A stretch of 64,000 nucleotides of DNA from Moraxellaceae bacterium (GTDB taxonomy: Bacteria; Pseudomonadota; Gammaproteobacteria; Pseudomonadales; Moraxellaceae). Positions 19,336 to 29,280 of the stretch are shown here, one piece after another. The translations under genes and the position numbers were made by a program. The stretch lies in NCBI GenBank assembly GCA_030646295.1, contig JAUSND010000025.1, positions 107,396-171,395 of the forward strand. The letters are read 5' to 3'. Positions within the stretch are counted from its first letter, which is position 1. Every line of letters begins with the position of its first letter. Under the pieces are notes generated by a model. The model was given only the letters and a program-made list of their open reading frames with translations, ran no database searches and was not told the DNA's origin.

Positions 19336-19350
19336 GCCGTACCCGCCGCC

Positions 19351-19947
19351 TCAACGCAGCCGCGACACCGACGGCTCACCGGCCACATGAAACCGCAGTG
19401 GCCAGTGTGCTGCCTCGCCCGCGTAATCCACGCCAACGCGTGGACCGGCCACAATGACTGCAGGCTCCACGCTGGCAACCGCCTCAATCCACAGATCCCC
19501 TTGCGTGAGGGGCTGGCCGTTGCATGCCTTGTCGATCTGCAAGGCACGGCACAGGCGTCCCGGGCCACTCAGCCACTGCGCCGGCTTGAGCCGGGGATAT
19601 GCCGCCTGCCAGAGCTCATGCCCCTGCTCGGGCGCCAGTGCCCGGATCAGTACCGCCTCGGGATCACCCTCCCGTCGCGTCACTGCATTAAGGCACCAGT
19701 ACATGCCATAGATGAGATAGACATAGGCCACGCCACCGTCGGCATACATGGTGTCGGTACGCGGGGTGCGCCGGCCACCAAAGGTATGGCAGGCGCGATC
19801 CGCAATGCCCAGATAAGCCTCTGTCTCGACGATGACGCCGCTCAACAGGCGGCCATCCGGCAGGCGCCGGCACAGGCGCTGCCCCAGCAGCTCGCGCGCC
19901 ACGGTCTCGGTGTCACGACGGTAGAAGGACAAGGGCAGCGGGCTCAT
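19351..19947 (-). CDS. 3-methyladenine DNA glycosylase (AAG/MPG family)
   Basis: The 198-residue protein matches the AAG/MPG family of mammalian-type alkyladenine glycosylases. ARELLGQRLCRRL, IVETEAYLG, DRACHTFGGRRTPRTDTMY and YVYLIYGMYWCLN are the signature stretches, with the catalytic Glu in VETEAY. It excises 3-methyladenine and related damaged purines in base-excision repair. It is translationally coupled (4-bp ATGA overlap) to the upstream NRDE gene. Confidence 0.94.
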   Translation of the reverse strand: MSPLPLSFYRRDTETVARELLGQRLCRRLPDGRLLSGVIVETEAYLGIADRACHTFGGRRTPRTDTMYADGGVAYVYLIYGMYWCLNAVTRREGDPEAVLIRALAPEQGHELWQAAYPRLKPAQWLSGPGRLCRALQIDKACNGQPLTQGDLWIEAVASVEPAVIVAGPRVGVDYAGEAAHWPLRFHVAGEPSVSRLR

Positions 19948-20702
19948 GCCGCCGGCAACCGGTCGAAGGCAAACTCGCTGCGCGCCAGCGGGCCGTCCGG
20001 CCCGTGCCCCTGCTCGACAAAGCGGATGCGCGCATGGCCCGCCAGCAGCACGGTCGAGGCCCGGGTGCCGTAATGGGCGGAGCGGATGAAGGGCGCTGAC
20101 AACATGCGCTCCATGGCCAGACCAATGCCGGTGTCCGGCAGATCGATGTCGGCCGCCTCACGTTCGTCCTGCAACAGGGCCAGTAATGCCTCCGGGGCAG
20201 GATGCGGCAGCTGTGCCAGCAGGCCGGCACGGAGCAGCTCCACCTTGGGCCAGGGCGTGTCCAGCAGATGGTTGCTGAGCATGTAGATGCCGGGGTCAAG
20301 ACGGCGCGGCCCTGCGCCACGGTTGCTGGTCCACCACAGGCTGTCGCCATCACTGGCCAGCAGATTGAAACCGCTGTAGGCCTGGCCCTCGGCGGTAACT
20401 TGCGCCACATAGGCTTCCGGACTGTCACTTCCCTGCAGGTAAGCACTCACAATCAGGCCGCGTGAGCGCTCGCCTTGTGCCATGCCCGGCTCGCGCACAT
20501 TGGTCAGCGCCGCAAAGCGCCCCTGCCGGGTCACCCCCAGCCAGGTTCCCCCGGCACTGAGGTCGCGGCCCGCCAGCACCGCAGGCGACTCCCCCCAGAA
20601 CAGTGCCGGCGCCGCCGGCCGGGCGTGGAACTCGTCACGGTTGGCCAGCACGATCAGGGGATAGTCCGGGTGGACCTGCCAGGCCACGGCGATCAGGCAC
20701 AT
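19944..20702 (-). CDS. NRDE family protein (TANGO2-like)
   Basis: The 252-residue protein begins MCLI and contains LANRDEF near residue 19, the NRDE motif that names the family, with FAALTNVREP further on. The Cys2 could act as an N-terminal nucleophile after Met removal; this is inference. Eukaryotic TANGO2 homologues have been linked to heme or lipid handling, but the bacterial role is unsettled. It is upstream of and overlaps the DNA glycosylase gene by 4 bp and is divergent from lgt. Confidence 0.85.
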   Translation of the reverse strand: MCLIAVAWQVHPDYPLIVLANRDEFHARPAAPALFWGESPAVLAGRDLSAGGTWLGVTRQGRFAALTNVREPGMAQGERSRGLIVSAYLQGSDSPEAYVAQVTAEGQAYSGFNLLASDGDSLWWTSNRGAGPRRLDPGIYMLSNHLLDTPWPKVELLRAGLLAQLPHPAPEALLALLQDEREAADIDLPDTGIGLAMERMLSAPFIRSAHYGTRASTVLLAGHARIRFVEQGHGPDGPLARSEFAFDRLPAA

Positions 20703-20795
20703 AGGTTCTCAAAGCCTCTAAATCAGCAATTCATATATGAGGGCAGCCGTGGGAGAATCCAGCGCTTGTTGCGCACCACCAGACAGGAAGGCCCC

Positions 20796-21620
20796 GTGCT
20801 AGTTTACCCCCAGATCGACCCCATCGCCGTTTCACTCGGCCCGCTCAAGGTGCACTGGTACGGCCTCATGTACCTGCTCGCTTTCGGCATCGGCTATGGC
20901 CTTGCCCTCTGGCGCATCCGCCGCAACGGCTCGGGCTGGACCGCCGACATGCTGTCCGACCTGCTCTTCTACATTGCCATGGGTGTGATTCTGGGCGGAC
21001 GCCTGGGTTATGTGGTGTTTTACGGTTTTGATCGTCTGGTGGACGATCCCCTGTGGGCATTGCGCGTCTGGGAAGGCGGCATGAGCTTTCACGGCGGCCT
21101 GCTGGGCGTGCTGATTGCGGTTGCAGTCTTCTGCCGCCAGTACCAGAAACCCTGGTTTGACATGATGGATTTTGTCGCGCCGCTGGTGCCCACCGGTCTG
21201 CTCTTCGGGCGTATCGGCAATTTCATCGGTGGCGAGCTCTGGGGCCGCCCCGTGGTGGACCAGAACTTTCCGCTGGCCATGGTGTTTCCGCACGTCGACA
21301 ACCTGGCCCGCCACCCTTCCCAACTGTATGAGGCCGTGCTGGAAGGCCTGGTGCTGTTCGTGCTGCTGTGGTGGTACTCGGCCCGCCCGCGCCCGCGCAT
21401 GGCCGTCTCCGGCCTGTTTCTGGCCGGCTATGGCGCCGCCCGTTTCACGGTAGAGTTCTTCCGCCAGCCCGATGCGGACAAGGGCTTCATCCTGTTTGAC
21501 TGGATGACCATGGGCCAGATCCTCACCACCCCGATGATTCTGGGCGGCCTTGTCCTCATGCTGCTGGCCTACCGCAATGAACGTCTGGCCATAACCGTCC
21601 CAACCCGCACCCCGGAGTGA
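20796..21620 (+). CDS. lgt: Prolipoprotein diacylglyceryl transferase
   Basis: The 274-residue inner-membrane protein has about seven hydrophobic helices, the HWYG stretch near residue 24 and the Lgt signature [14 protein letters not shown] near residue 140. It attaches diacylglycerol to the lipobox cysteine of lipoproteins, of which several are encoded here. The likely start is a GTG at 20796 with AGGAAGG 5 bp upstream; this gives the normal Lgt N-terminus [20 protein letters not shown]. The upstream open frame from 20475 is antisense to the NRDE gene. It leads the lgt-thyA-folA cluster. Confidence 0.96.
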   Translation: MLVYPQIDPIAVSLGPLKVHWYGLMYLLAFGIGYGLALWRIRRNGSGWTADMLSDLLFYIAMGVILGGRLGYVVFYGFDRLVDDPLWALRVWEGGMSFHGGLLGVLIAVAVFCRQYQKPWFDMMDFVAPLVPTGLLFGRIGNFIGGELWGRPVVDQNFPLAMVFPHVDNLARHPSQLYEAVLEGLVLFVLLWWYSARPRPRMAVSGLFLAGYGAARFTVEFFRQPDADKGFILFDWMTMGQILTTPMILGGLVLMLLAYRNERLAITVPTRTPE

Positions 21621-21627
21621 CTGCGTC

Positions 21628-22422
21628 GTGAAGCAATACCTCGATTTCATGCGCCATGTGCGCGAGCACGGCACCTTCAAGTCCGACCGCACCGGCACCG
21701 GCACCTACTCCGTGTTCGGCTACCAGATGCGCTTCAACCTGGCTGAAGGCTTTCCGGCGCTCACCACGAAAAAGCTGCACCTGAAATCCATCATTCACGA
21801 GCTGCTGTGGTTTCTGCAGGGCGACACCAACATCCGTTACCTGAAGGAAAACGGTGTGTCGATCTGGGACGAATGGGCGGATGAGCACGGCAACCTGGGC
21901 CCGGTCTATGGTTACCAGTGGCGCTCGTGGCCCGCGGCCGATGGCCGTCACATCGACCAGATCACGCAGGTGATCGAGCAGATCAAGAACACACCGGACT
22001 CGCGCCGCCTCATCGTCTCGGCCTGGAATGTCGGCGAAATCCAGAACATGGCGCTGCCGCCCTGCCACGCGTTTTTCCAGTTTTATGTGGCCGACGGCAA
22101 GCTGTCCTGCCAGCTTTACCAGCGCAGCGCGGACATTTTCCTGGGCGTGCCGTTCAACATTGCCAGCTATGCCCTGCTCACCATGATGGTGGCCCAGGCC
22201 TGCGACCTGCAGCCCGGCGATTTTGTCTGGACGGGTGGTGACTGCCATCTCTACAGCAACCACATGGAGCAGACCGACCTGCAGCTGTCGCGCGAACCAC
22301 TGAAGCTGCCGGTAATGAAAATAAATCCGGCCGTGAAGAACATTTTCGATTTCAAATATGAAGACTTCACGCTGGAAGGCTACGAGCACCACCCGCACAT
22401 CAAGGCACCGGTGGCCGTCTGA
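21628..22422 (+). CDS. thyA: Thymidylate synthase
   Basis: The 264-residue protein is the same length as E. coli ThyA and has the catalytic Cys in [14 protein letters not shown], the [20 protein letters not shown] stretch and the C-terminal HIKAPVAV. It converts dUMP to dTMP with methylene-tetrahydrofolate. It starts at a GTG with GGAG about 11 bp upstream and lies 7 bp after lgt. Its stop overlaps the folA start (TGATG), coupling it to the enzyme that recycles its dihydrofolate product. Confidence 0.98.
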   Translation: MKQYLDFMRHVREHGTFKSDRTGTGTYSVFGYQMRFNLAEGFPALTTKKLHLKSIIHELLWFLQGDTNIRYLKENGVSIWDEWADEHGNLGPVYGYQWRSWPAADGRHIDQITQVIEQIKNTPDSRRLIVSAWNVGEIQNMALPPCHAFFQFYVADGKLSCQLYQRSADIFLGVPFNIASYALLTMMVAQACDLQPGDFVWTGGDCHLYSNHMEQTDLQLSREPLKLPVMKINPAVKNIFDFKYEDFTLEGYEHHPHIKAPVAV

Positions 22423-22943
22423 TGACTGACGCGCACAAACCCCGCCTGGCACTGATCGCCGCTGTTGCCGACAACAACTGCATCGGTATCGGCAACAAGC
22501 TGCCCTGGTACCTGCCGGAAGACCTCAAGTACTTCAAGGCAGTCACCAGCGGCAAGGCCGTGATCATGGGGCGCACCACGTTTGATTCGCTGGGCCGGCC
22601 ACTGCCCAACCGCACCAACATCGTGATCACGCGCAACCCGTCCTTTACTGCACCGGAAGGTGTGCGGGTCGTGCACTCGCTGGATGCGGCCATCGCGCTG
22701 GCAGAAAGCGTTGCCTTCATTGATGGCAGCGAAGAAATCATCATCATCGGTGGCGGCCAGATCTATGCCGAGGCCCTGCTCCGCGTCGACCGCATGTACC
22801 TCACCGAAGTCAAAAAATCCGTGGCGGGCGATGCCTTCTTTCCGGAATGGAACCGGCAGGAGTGGCAGGAAACCGGACGCCAGGACCATCACTACGAGCC
22901 GGCGCAACTGGATTACAGCTTCGTGGTGTACGAGCGCCGCTGA
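22422..22943 (+). CDS. folA: Dihydrofolate reductase
   Basis: The 173-residue protein shows the DHFR core: NNCIGIGNKLPWYLPEDLKYFK, MGRTTFDSLGRPLPNRTNIV and IIIIGGGQIYAEAL. It reduces dihydrofolate, including that made by ThyA, whose gene overlaps it by one base. The N-terminus is about ten residues longer than E. coli FolA. Confidence 0.97.
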   Translation: MTDAHKPRLALIAAVADNNCIGIGNKLPWYLPEDLKYFKAVTSGKAVIMGRTTFDSLGRPLPNRTNIVITRNPSFTAPEGVRVVHSLDAAIALAESVAFIDGSEEIIIIGGGQIYAEALLRVDRMYLTEVKKSVAGDAFFPEWNRQEWQETGRQDHHYEPAQLDYSFVVYERR

Positions 22944-23013
22944 AACGTTGTTGCATTGCCCGTGCCGTGCTTGAATCACCCGACGGCTCACGCACACGTC
23001 ATGGAGATGCGGC

Positions 23014-24387
23014 ATGTACACAACAATGGCACTGGTATTCACCTTCGGATACCTCTGCATTGCCTTTGAGCACAGCCTGCGAGTAGACAAGGCGGCCTCT
23101 GCCCTGCTCACCGCCGTGCTGACCTGGACAGTACTGGTGCTTGGCGCCGATGCCATTATTCCTGCACTGGATGTTGCGGCACACGGTGGTGATGCCACCC
23201 ACATGGTCACCAGCGAGCTGCGCCATCACCTGGGTGAAATTGCCGAAATCCTGTTCTTCCTGCTCGGCGCCATGACGATTGTCGAGCTGGTCGATGCCCA
23301 CGACGGCTTCACGGTCATTACCGACCGCATCAAGACCACCAATCGCGTCAGGCTGCTGTGGCTGATCGGCTTCATCACGTTTTTCCTGTCGGCCACACTC
23401 GACAACCTCACCACCACCATCGTGATGATCTCGCTGCTGCGCAAGCTGATCGGGGATGCAGAGGAGCGCTGGTTTTATGCCGGCATCGTGGTCATTGCGG
23501 CCAATGCCGGCGGCGCGTGGTCGCCCATTGGCGACGTCACCACCACCATGCTCTGGATTGGCAACCAGATTTCGGCGGGCGGCATCATCACACAGCTGTT
23601 CATTCCCAGCCTGGTCTGCCTGCTGGTACCACTCATCGTGCTGAGCTTCAGCATGAAGGGCGAGACGGCACGCCCGGCACTGATGGAAAGCGAAGACAGC
23701 CGGCGCAACCCCACGACGGCCTTCGAACGCAGGCTGGTGTTTGCCCTGGGCATTGGCGCCCTGCTGTTTGTGCCGGTGTTCAAGACGCTTACCCATTTGC
23801 CACCTTACATGGGCATCCTGCTGGGTCTGGGCCTGTTGTGGGTTACCACGGAATTCATTCATCGCGGCAAGAACGACGAAGACAAGCATCCGCTGTCGGT
23901 GGTGGGCGTGCTGCGTCGCGTCGATACACCCAGCGTACTGTTTTTCCTCGGCATCCTGCTTGCCGTATCCAGCCTTGCCACGGCCGGTCATCTCACCGCG
24001 GCGGCTACTGCACTGAAGGACAGTCTGGGCAACATCTACGCCATCAACATTGCCATCGGCGTCCTGTCTTCGGTGGTCGACAATGTGCCTCTGGTGGCAG
24101 GGGCCATGAAAATGTACCCGCTGGTTACCCCTGAAATGCTGGCCACTGCCGGCACCCAGACCGCATGGCTGTCACACTTCGTGCAGGACGGGCACTTCTG
24201 GGAAATGCTGGCGTACTGCGCCGGTACCGGCGGCAGCTGCCTCATCATCGGTTCGGCGGCGGGCGTGGCGGCGATGGGCATGGAGAGAATTGATTTCATG
24301 TGGTACCTGAAAAAAATCAGCCTGCTCGCATTCCTTGGCTACATGGCTGGCGCCATGACCTATATCGGCATGATTTCACTGGGCTGA
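23014..24387 (+). CDS. nhaD: Na+/H+ antiporter, NhaD type
   Basis: The 457-residue protein has about twelve hydrophobic helices. The NhaD/arsenical-pump-type stretches FFLSATLDNLTTTIVM and GAWSPIGDVTTTMLW are visible, with a second repeat SSVVDNVPLVAGA. It should exchange Na+ or Li+ for protons at the inner membrane. GGAGATG precedes the start. It lies 70 bp after folA and ends at a strong terminator. Confidence 0.93.
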   Translation: MYTTMALVFTFGYLCIAFEHSLRVDKAASALLTAVLTWTVLVLGADAIIPALDVAAHGGDATHMVTSELRHHLGEIAEILFFLLGAMTIVELVDAHDGFTVITDRIKTTNRVRLLWLIGFITFFLSATLDNLTTTIVMISLLRKLIGDAEERWFYAGIVVIAANAGGAWSPIGDVTTTMLWIGNQISAGGIITQLFIPSLVCLLVPLIVLSFSMKGETARPALMESEDSRRNPTTAFERRLVFALGIGALLFVPVFKTLTHLPPYMGILLGLGLLWVTTEFIHRGKNDEDKHPLSVVGVLRRVDTPSVLFFLGILLAVSSLATAGHLTAAATALKDSLGNIYAINIAIGVLSSVVDNVPLVAGAMKMYPLVTPEMLATAGTQTAWLSHFVQDGHFWEMLAYCAGTGGSCLIIGSAAGVAAMGMERIDFMWYLKKISLLAFLGYMAGAMTYIGMISLG

Positions 24388-24402
24388 CCCGCCGTCTTGC
24401 CG

Positions 24403-24439
24403 CCATAAAAAAGCCCGGAGACTCCGGGCTTTTTTATGG
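24403..24439. terminator. Bidirectional intrinsic terminator
   Basis: A symmetric hairpin (AAGCCCGGAG/CTCCGGGCTT) with A-run and T-run on either side sits between the convergent nhaD and the minus-strand lipoprotein gene and can serve both. Confidence 0.9.
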
Positions 24440-24474
24440 CAAAGATTTTATCGAAAAATAACCGCCGCACGCCC

Positions 24475-24906
24475 TCAGCTGGCAGCAACATTCACGATGG
24501 TCGGCTCGCTTTCAGAGCAGCCATGGTCATTGCAGAGTGCCACCTTGATTTCAACCGGTCCGGCCTCTTCCAGTGCAACCGCCACTGTGGCCTGTTGTGC
24601 CTTGGGTGACTTGCTGGTGACCACGCCGGAATCCACCAGCTTGCCGTTCACATAGATTTTCCATTGCCGGCCATTCTCGCCCCACCACATGTTCCAGGTA
24701 ACCGGCTGCACCGCCTCCAGCGGCACCGACGCAGGCAGGCGCGCCAGCTGGGGCCGGCCCGGCACCATCAGACTGCCGTCACTCACGACTGGTGCAGCGA
24801 CAGACACCGCCACCGGCATGGATGATGCGGCCTTCTCGCCGCAACCGGCCAACACCGGCGCCAGCAGCGTCAGCATTGCTGCAGAAAGAAAAAGACGTGT
24901 GTGCAT
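24475..24906 (-). CDS. Lipoprotein with Fn3-like/chitinase-A-N-like domain
   Basis: The 143-residue product has a lipoprotein signal with lipobox LAGC (Cys21). The mature part is one beta-sandwich-like domain (VTWNMWWGENGRQWKIYVNG … VEIKVALCNDHGCSESEP). The WWGENG…W.I.VNG pattern resembles the N-terminal immunoglobulin-like domain of Serratia-type chitinase A and some carbohydrate-linked modules; this is a pattern-level match only. Two cysteines in CNDHGC could form a disulfide. No catalytic domain is present. It stands alone between nhaD and the RND operon. Confidence 0.65.
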   Translation of the reverse strand: MHTRLFLSAAMLTLLAPVLAGCGEKAASSMPVAVSVAAPVVSDGSLMVPGRPQLARLPASVPLEAVQPVTWNMWWGENGRQWKIYVNGKLVDSGVVTSKSPKAQQATVAVALEEAGPVEIKVALCNDHGCSESEPTIVNVAAS

Positions 24907-25027
24907 GACAACCTCTGAAATGAATCATGTCGATGACTCATTCTAGGCAGCACATCTCCGGTCAAAACGTCGACTGCCTGACACTTTTTGTCATTTCCAT
25001 GCGTTTTGTGACAGGGTCGGCACGCCC

Positions 25028-25059
25028 GCCTGCAACAGCATCACACTCGCTGTGCAGGC
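25028..25059 (-). terminator. Hairpin after the RND pump gene
   Basis: On the minus strand GCCTGCACAG pairs with CTGT(T)GCAGGC with one bulge, 12 bp beyond the RND stop codon. There is no T-tract, so the terminator call is tentative. Confidence 0.45.
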
Positions 25060-25070
25060 AGGCGTAGTTA

Positions 25071-28000
25071 TCAGACACTGCGACGCACACGGAACCACGC
25101 GGCGTACATGGCGGGCAGGCTGAGCAATGTCAGTGCTGTCGCCACAATCAGGCCGCCCATGATGGCCACGGCCATCGGCCCCCAGAAACTGCTGGAGGCC
25201 AGCGGGATCATGGCCAGCACGGCTGCTGCAGCCGTCAGCATGATCGGGCGGAACCGGCGCACGGCCGCATCCACCACCGCTGTCCAGCGGTCCACACCGT
25301 GTGCAATGTCCTGCTCGATCTGGTCAATCAGGATCACCGAGTTGCGAATGATCATGCCATTGAGGGCAATGATGCCGAGCGTCGCGACAAAGCCCATCGG
25401 CGTACCGGTCACCAGCAGCATCATTGCGGCACCGATGATGCCCAGCGGACCGGTGAGAAACACCAGCATGGCGCGGGCAAAACTTCTCAGCTGCAGCATC
25501 AGCAAGGTGAAGATAATAAACAGCATCAGCGGTACATTGGCCGTGATCGAATCAGTACCCTTCTGTGATTCCGCCACGGTGCCGGCCAGATCAATGTGAT
25601 AGCCCGGCTCCATGTCGGCGCGCAGTTTTTCCAGCAGCTGGTTGATGCGCAGCGCCACGGTGGCTCCCTGCACACCCTCCTTCACATCTGCCTGCACCGT
25701 GATCGCGAACTGCCGGTTCTGGCGCCACACCACGCCCGGCTCCCAGACAAATGCCGGACGTGCCACCTGCGAAATCGGAATCGACTGGCCGCTTGCCGTT
25801 GGCAGATACGCAGCGGTCAGCGCCGTCATGGTTGAACGCTCCTCGGCAGGCTGGCGCAGCATGATGCGGATCTGCTCGTTGTCCTCGCGATACTGGCCAA
25901 TCGGCAAGCCGGACAGAATGGTCTGGCCGGCCGTTGCCACCGCTTGCGTTGACACGCCAAGCGCGCGCGCACGTGTCTGGTCCACATCCAGGTTCAGCGC
26001 CTTTACCTTTTCTGCCCAGTTGTCATTCACGCCACGGGTATCGGGGTCGGCCTGCACAATCGCCCGCACCTTGTCGGCGAGCGCGCGCAATTTTGCCGGA
26101 TCATCCCCCAGCACGCGGAACATGACCGGATACGGCACGGGCGGACCATTCGGCAACAGACGCACACGTGCGCGCGCCTCGGGAAATTCTTCGTGCAGGA
26201 TGTCCGGCAGTGCGCGCCGGATCTGTTCACGCGACTCGAACGATGTTGGCACCAGCACCATTTGCGCCACATTGCTTTGCGGAAAAATCTGGTCCAGTGA
26301 CAGGTAGAAGCGCGGCACCCCATGGCCGACAAACGATGTCACTGAACCGGCATCCGGAATGGCCATCAGGCGCTTTTCCACCCGCTTCACCAGGTCATCC
26401 GTGCTGGCCAGCGATGCCCCCTCGGGCTGCCACAGGTCAACCAGAATCTCGGGACGATTGGAGTCGGGGAAAAACTGCTTCTCCACGAATTTCATGCCGA
26501 CAACACCCATCAGCAGCGCACCCACCGTTGCACCAATCGTGATCCAGCGATGCTCGACGCACCAGTCCACCGTAGTGCGCACGCGACTGTAAAAGGGTGA
26601 ATCAAACACTTCATGCGACTCGCCACTGCTGGCCGGATGTTCGCGCAGCAGGCGATAACCAAGAAATGGCACAAAATAAACCGACACAAACCATGACACG
26701 ATCAATGCCGTTGTGGTCACCGCAAAGATGGCAAAGGTGTATTCGCCAACGGCAGAGTTCGCCAGTCCGATCGGCAGGAAACCCGCAGCCGTAATCAGCG
26801 TCCCCGTCAGCATCGGCATGGCCGTTGCCGTATAGGCATAAGTGCTGGCCTTGAGACGGTCGTAACCTTCTTCCAGCTTGCGCACCATCATTTCGACAAT
26901 GATGATGGCGTCATCCACCAGCAACCCCAGCGCAATGATCAGCGAGCCCAGCGAAATCTTGTGCAGATCGATATTCCAGCGCTCCATGACCAGAAAGGTA
27001 ATGGCCAGCACCAGAGGAATCGACAAGGCCACCACCAGTCCCGGCCGCATGTCGATGCGCCAGGGATTGCGGTGCAGGCCCAGCGCCAGAAAGCTCACGG
27101 CCAGCACAATGATCAGTGCCTCGGCCAGCACCCGCAGGAACTCGTGCACGGAACGTGAAACCGATTTTGGCTGATCCTGCACCTGCGCCAGCTCGACACC
27201 CGCCGGCAAATCCTTGCGCAGGCGCTCGCTTGCCGCCGTCAGGTTATGTCCGAGCTTGATGATGTCGCCACCACGCGCCATGGAAATACCGAGCGCAATC
27301 ACCTCGTGTCCGTCATGGCGCACCTTGGGGGCAGGCGGGTCCTGGTAACCGCGCTCAATGCGGGCAATATCGCCAAGCCGGAACGTGCGGCCATTGAAAC
27401 GTAACGGCAACGCACGCAAATCCTCGACAGCATCAAGCTGGCCGGTAATGCGGATCTGGATGTCATCGCCCGGCGTGCGCAATACACCGGAATACTCAAT
27501 GGCATTCTGTGTATTGATGGCAGAAATCACTTCACGTATATCAAGCCCCATGCGCGCCAGTTTTTTCTGCGACACCTCGACGTAGATGCGCTCCTCCTGC
27601 ACACCGTACTGCTCGACCTTGGCCACACCCGGTACGCGCAACAGTTCCTGCCGCACAAAGTCGGCGTACTCCTTGAGTTCGGCGTAGGAAAAATCTTCGG
27701 CCGACACGGCATAGATCACACCAAAGACATCGCCGAACTCGTCATTGTAAAACGGCCCCTGCACACCCTGCGGCAACTGCCCCCGCATGTCGCCGATCTT
27801 CTTGCGAATGGTGTACCAGACACCGGGGATGTCATGCGGCGGCGCCGAGTCCTTGAGCTCGACAAAAATCGTCGATTCGCCCGGCTTGGAATAGCTGCGG
27901 ATCTTGTCCATGTAGGGGACCTCCTGCAGCGTCTTTTCCAGCCGGTCCGTGACCTGCTCCGACATCTGCATGGCCGTCGCCCCCGGCCAGTACGCCCGCA

Positions 28001-28163
28001 CCACCATGGCACGGAAGGTAAAGGGCGGATCCTCGTCCTGGCCCAGCTGGAAATAGGCGGCAATGCCGGCCAGCATCAGGACGATCAGCAGGTAGCCGGT
28101 GATCGCCGGGTGCTGAATGGCAATCCGGGAAATATTGAAACGCTCATTGTTGTGCTGGTTCAC
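25071..28163 (-). CDS. RND efflux transporter permease
   Basis: The 1030-residue protein has the RND architecture: TM1 at residues ~18-36, a large periplasmic porter domain, a bundle of TM helices in the middle with LGLLVDDAIIIVE (the TM4 Asp pair that relays protons), a second porter domain, and a closing bundle. QDEDPPFTFRAMVVRAYWPG near the N-terminus is of the HAE1/TriC-like subtype, so the substrate is likely an organic toxic compound rather than a metal. It lies 31 bp after the adaptor gene in a TetR-adaptor-pump operon. No outer-membrane factor is encoded alongside; a TolC-type channel elsewhere must be used. Confidence 0.95.
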   Translation of the reverse strand: MNQHNNERFNISRIAIQHPAITGYLLIVLMLAGIAAYFQLGQDEDPPFTFRAMVVRAYWPGATAMQMSEQVTDRLEKTLQEVPYMDKIRSYSKPGESTIFVELKDSAPPHDIPGVWYTIRKKIGDMRGQLPQGVQGPFYNDEFGDVFGVIYAVSAEDFSYAELKEYADFVRQELLRVPGVAKVEQYGVQEERIYVEVSQKKLARMGLDIREVISAINTQNAIEYSGVLRTPGDDIQIRITGQLDAVEDLRALPLRFNGRTFRLGDIARIERGYQDPPAPKVRHDGHEVIALGISMARGGDIIKLGHNLTAASERLRKDLPAGVELAQVQDQPKSVSRSVHEFLRVLAEALIIVLAVSFLALGLHRNPWRIDMRPGLVVALSIPLVLAITFLVMERWNIDLHKISLGSLIIALGLLVDDAIIIVEMMVRKLEEGYDRLKASTYAYTATAMPMLTGTLITAAGFLPIGLANSAVGEYTFAIFAVTTTALIVSWFVSVYFVPFLGYRLLREHPASSGESHEVFDSPFYSRVRTTVDWCVEHRWITIGATVGALLMGVVGMKFVEKQFFPDSNRPEILVDLWQPEGASLASTDDLVKRVEKRLMAIPDAGSVTSFVGHGVPRFYLSLDQIFPQSNVAQMVLVPTSFESREQIRRALPDILHEEFPEARARVRLLPNGPPVPYPVMFRVLGDDPAKLRALADKVRAIVQADPDTRGVNDNWAEKVKALNLDVDQTRARALGVSTQAVATAGQTILSGLPIGQYREDNEQIRIMLRQPAEERSTMTALTAAYLPTASGQSIPISQVARPAFVWEPGVVWRQNRQFAITVQADVKEGVQGATVALRINQLLEKLRADMEPGYHIDLAGTVAESQKGTDSITANVPLMLFIIFTLLMLQLRSFARAMLVFLTGPLGIIGAAMMLLVTGTPMGFVATLGIIALNGMIIRNSVILIDQIEQDIAHGVDRWTAVVDAAVRRFRPIMLTAAAAVLAMIPLASSSFWGPMAVAIMGGLIVATALTLLSLPAMYAAWFRVRRSV

Positions 28164-28194
28164 GGCAATACTCCGGCAGGCATCTGGGCACGCA

Positions 28195-29280
28195 TCACTT
28201 GCTGGTCGCTGCCAGCGGACGGACCTTCTGGCCCTCGCTCAGCACATGTACCCCGGCCACCACCACCTGCGCGCCGGACGTCAGGCCCGCCACGATCACC
28301 TCGTTGCCATCGATACCCGCCACCGTCACCGGCACCGACTTCAGCACCCCGGCAACCGGATCAAACAGGAACACCCTGGTCTGGCCGTGATCCTCTATCA
28401 ATGCCGTTGTTGGCAGGCGGGCACCACCCTTCTGCGCCGGCAGGATGAGTCGCAGCGTTGCCGACTGCCCCAGCGCCAGCGCATTGGCCGGCGCCTGCAC
28501 GCTGTAACGGGCACGGAAGGTACGCGTTACCGGATCGGCCGCTGCCGCCAGCTCGCGTAGCCTGGCCGGATATTTCACGCCCGGCTGCGCCCACAGGGTC
28601 ACTTCGGCACGCCCCATGCGTGCGAGCTGTGTGCGGTCTTCCGGAAACTCCACAGCAATCTCGCGCGAGCCATCAATGGCCAGTGCCACCACCGGCTGGC
28701 CCGCCGCCACCACTTCACCGGTATCGGCCAGCACTCCCGTCACCACGCCATCGGCATCGGCACGCAGCACCGCATCGTCAAGACGGTTGCCCTCAAGCGT
28801 TGCACCACTTTTTACGCCAGCCAGACGCGCTTCAGCTGCTGCCGCTGCCACGCGCTTGCGCTCCAGATCCAGCTCCGACACGAAGTTCTTGGCGCGCAGC
28901 TCCTGATACCGGCGGTATTCGGCCTGCGCCACATCGACGTCGGCCTGTGCCGCCGCCACCTGTGACTGTGCCGATGACTGCGCCAGCGCATAGTCGCGCG
29001 GGTCCAGCTGTGCCAGTACCTGTCCCTTGTGTACCCGTTGCCCGGCCTCGACCTGCCGCGCAATGATCTTGCCCGGTACCCGGAAACCCAGCGTTGATTC
29101 GGTCCGCGCGCGCACCTCACCCGCCAGCTCGACCAGCCCCTGCACCGAGGCAGCGCCAATCGTGACCAGCTTGACCGGCCGTGGTTTTTCCACCGGTGGC
29201 GGCGCCTTGTCACACGCCGTCAGCAAGAGGCTGGAACCCAGCACCAGGGGCCCTACGGCACTACGAAAACGGCCATTCAT
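28195..29280 (-). CDS. RND periplasmic adaptor (membrane fusion) lipoprotein
   Basis: The 361-residue protein is a lipoprotein (lipobox LTAC at about residue 23) with the membrane-fusion-protein pattern. It has a split biotinyl-lipoyl domain (GFRVPGKIIARQVEAGQRVHKGQVLAQLD and the return segment ADADGVVTGVLADTGEVV) around a coiled coil (about residues 100-155), then beta-barrel and membrane-proximal domains. It bridges the RND pump encoded downstream to an outer-membrane channel. Its start overlaps the stop of the tetR gene by 4 bp. Confidence 0.93.
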   Translation of the reverse strand: MNGRFRSAVGPLVLGSSLLLTACDKAPPPVEKPRPVKLVTIGAASVQGLVELAGEVRARTESTLGFRVPGKIIARQVEAGQRVHKGQVLAQLDPRDYALAQSSAQSQVAAAQADVDVAQAEYRRYQELRAKNFVSELDLERKRVAAAAAEARLAGVKSGATLEGNRLDDAVLRADADGVVTGVLADTGEVVAAGQPVVALAIDGSREIAVEFPEDRTQLARMGRAEVTLWAQPGVKYPARLRELAAAADPVTRTFRARYSVQAPANALALGQSATLRLILPAQKGGARLPTTALIEDHGQTRVFLFDPVAGVLKSVPVTVAGIDGNEVIVAGLTSGAQVVVAGVHVLSEGQKVRPLAATSK

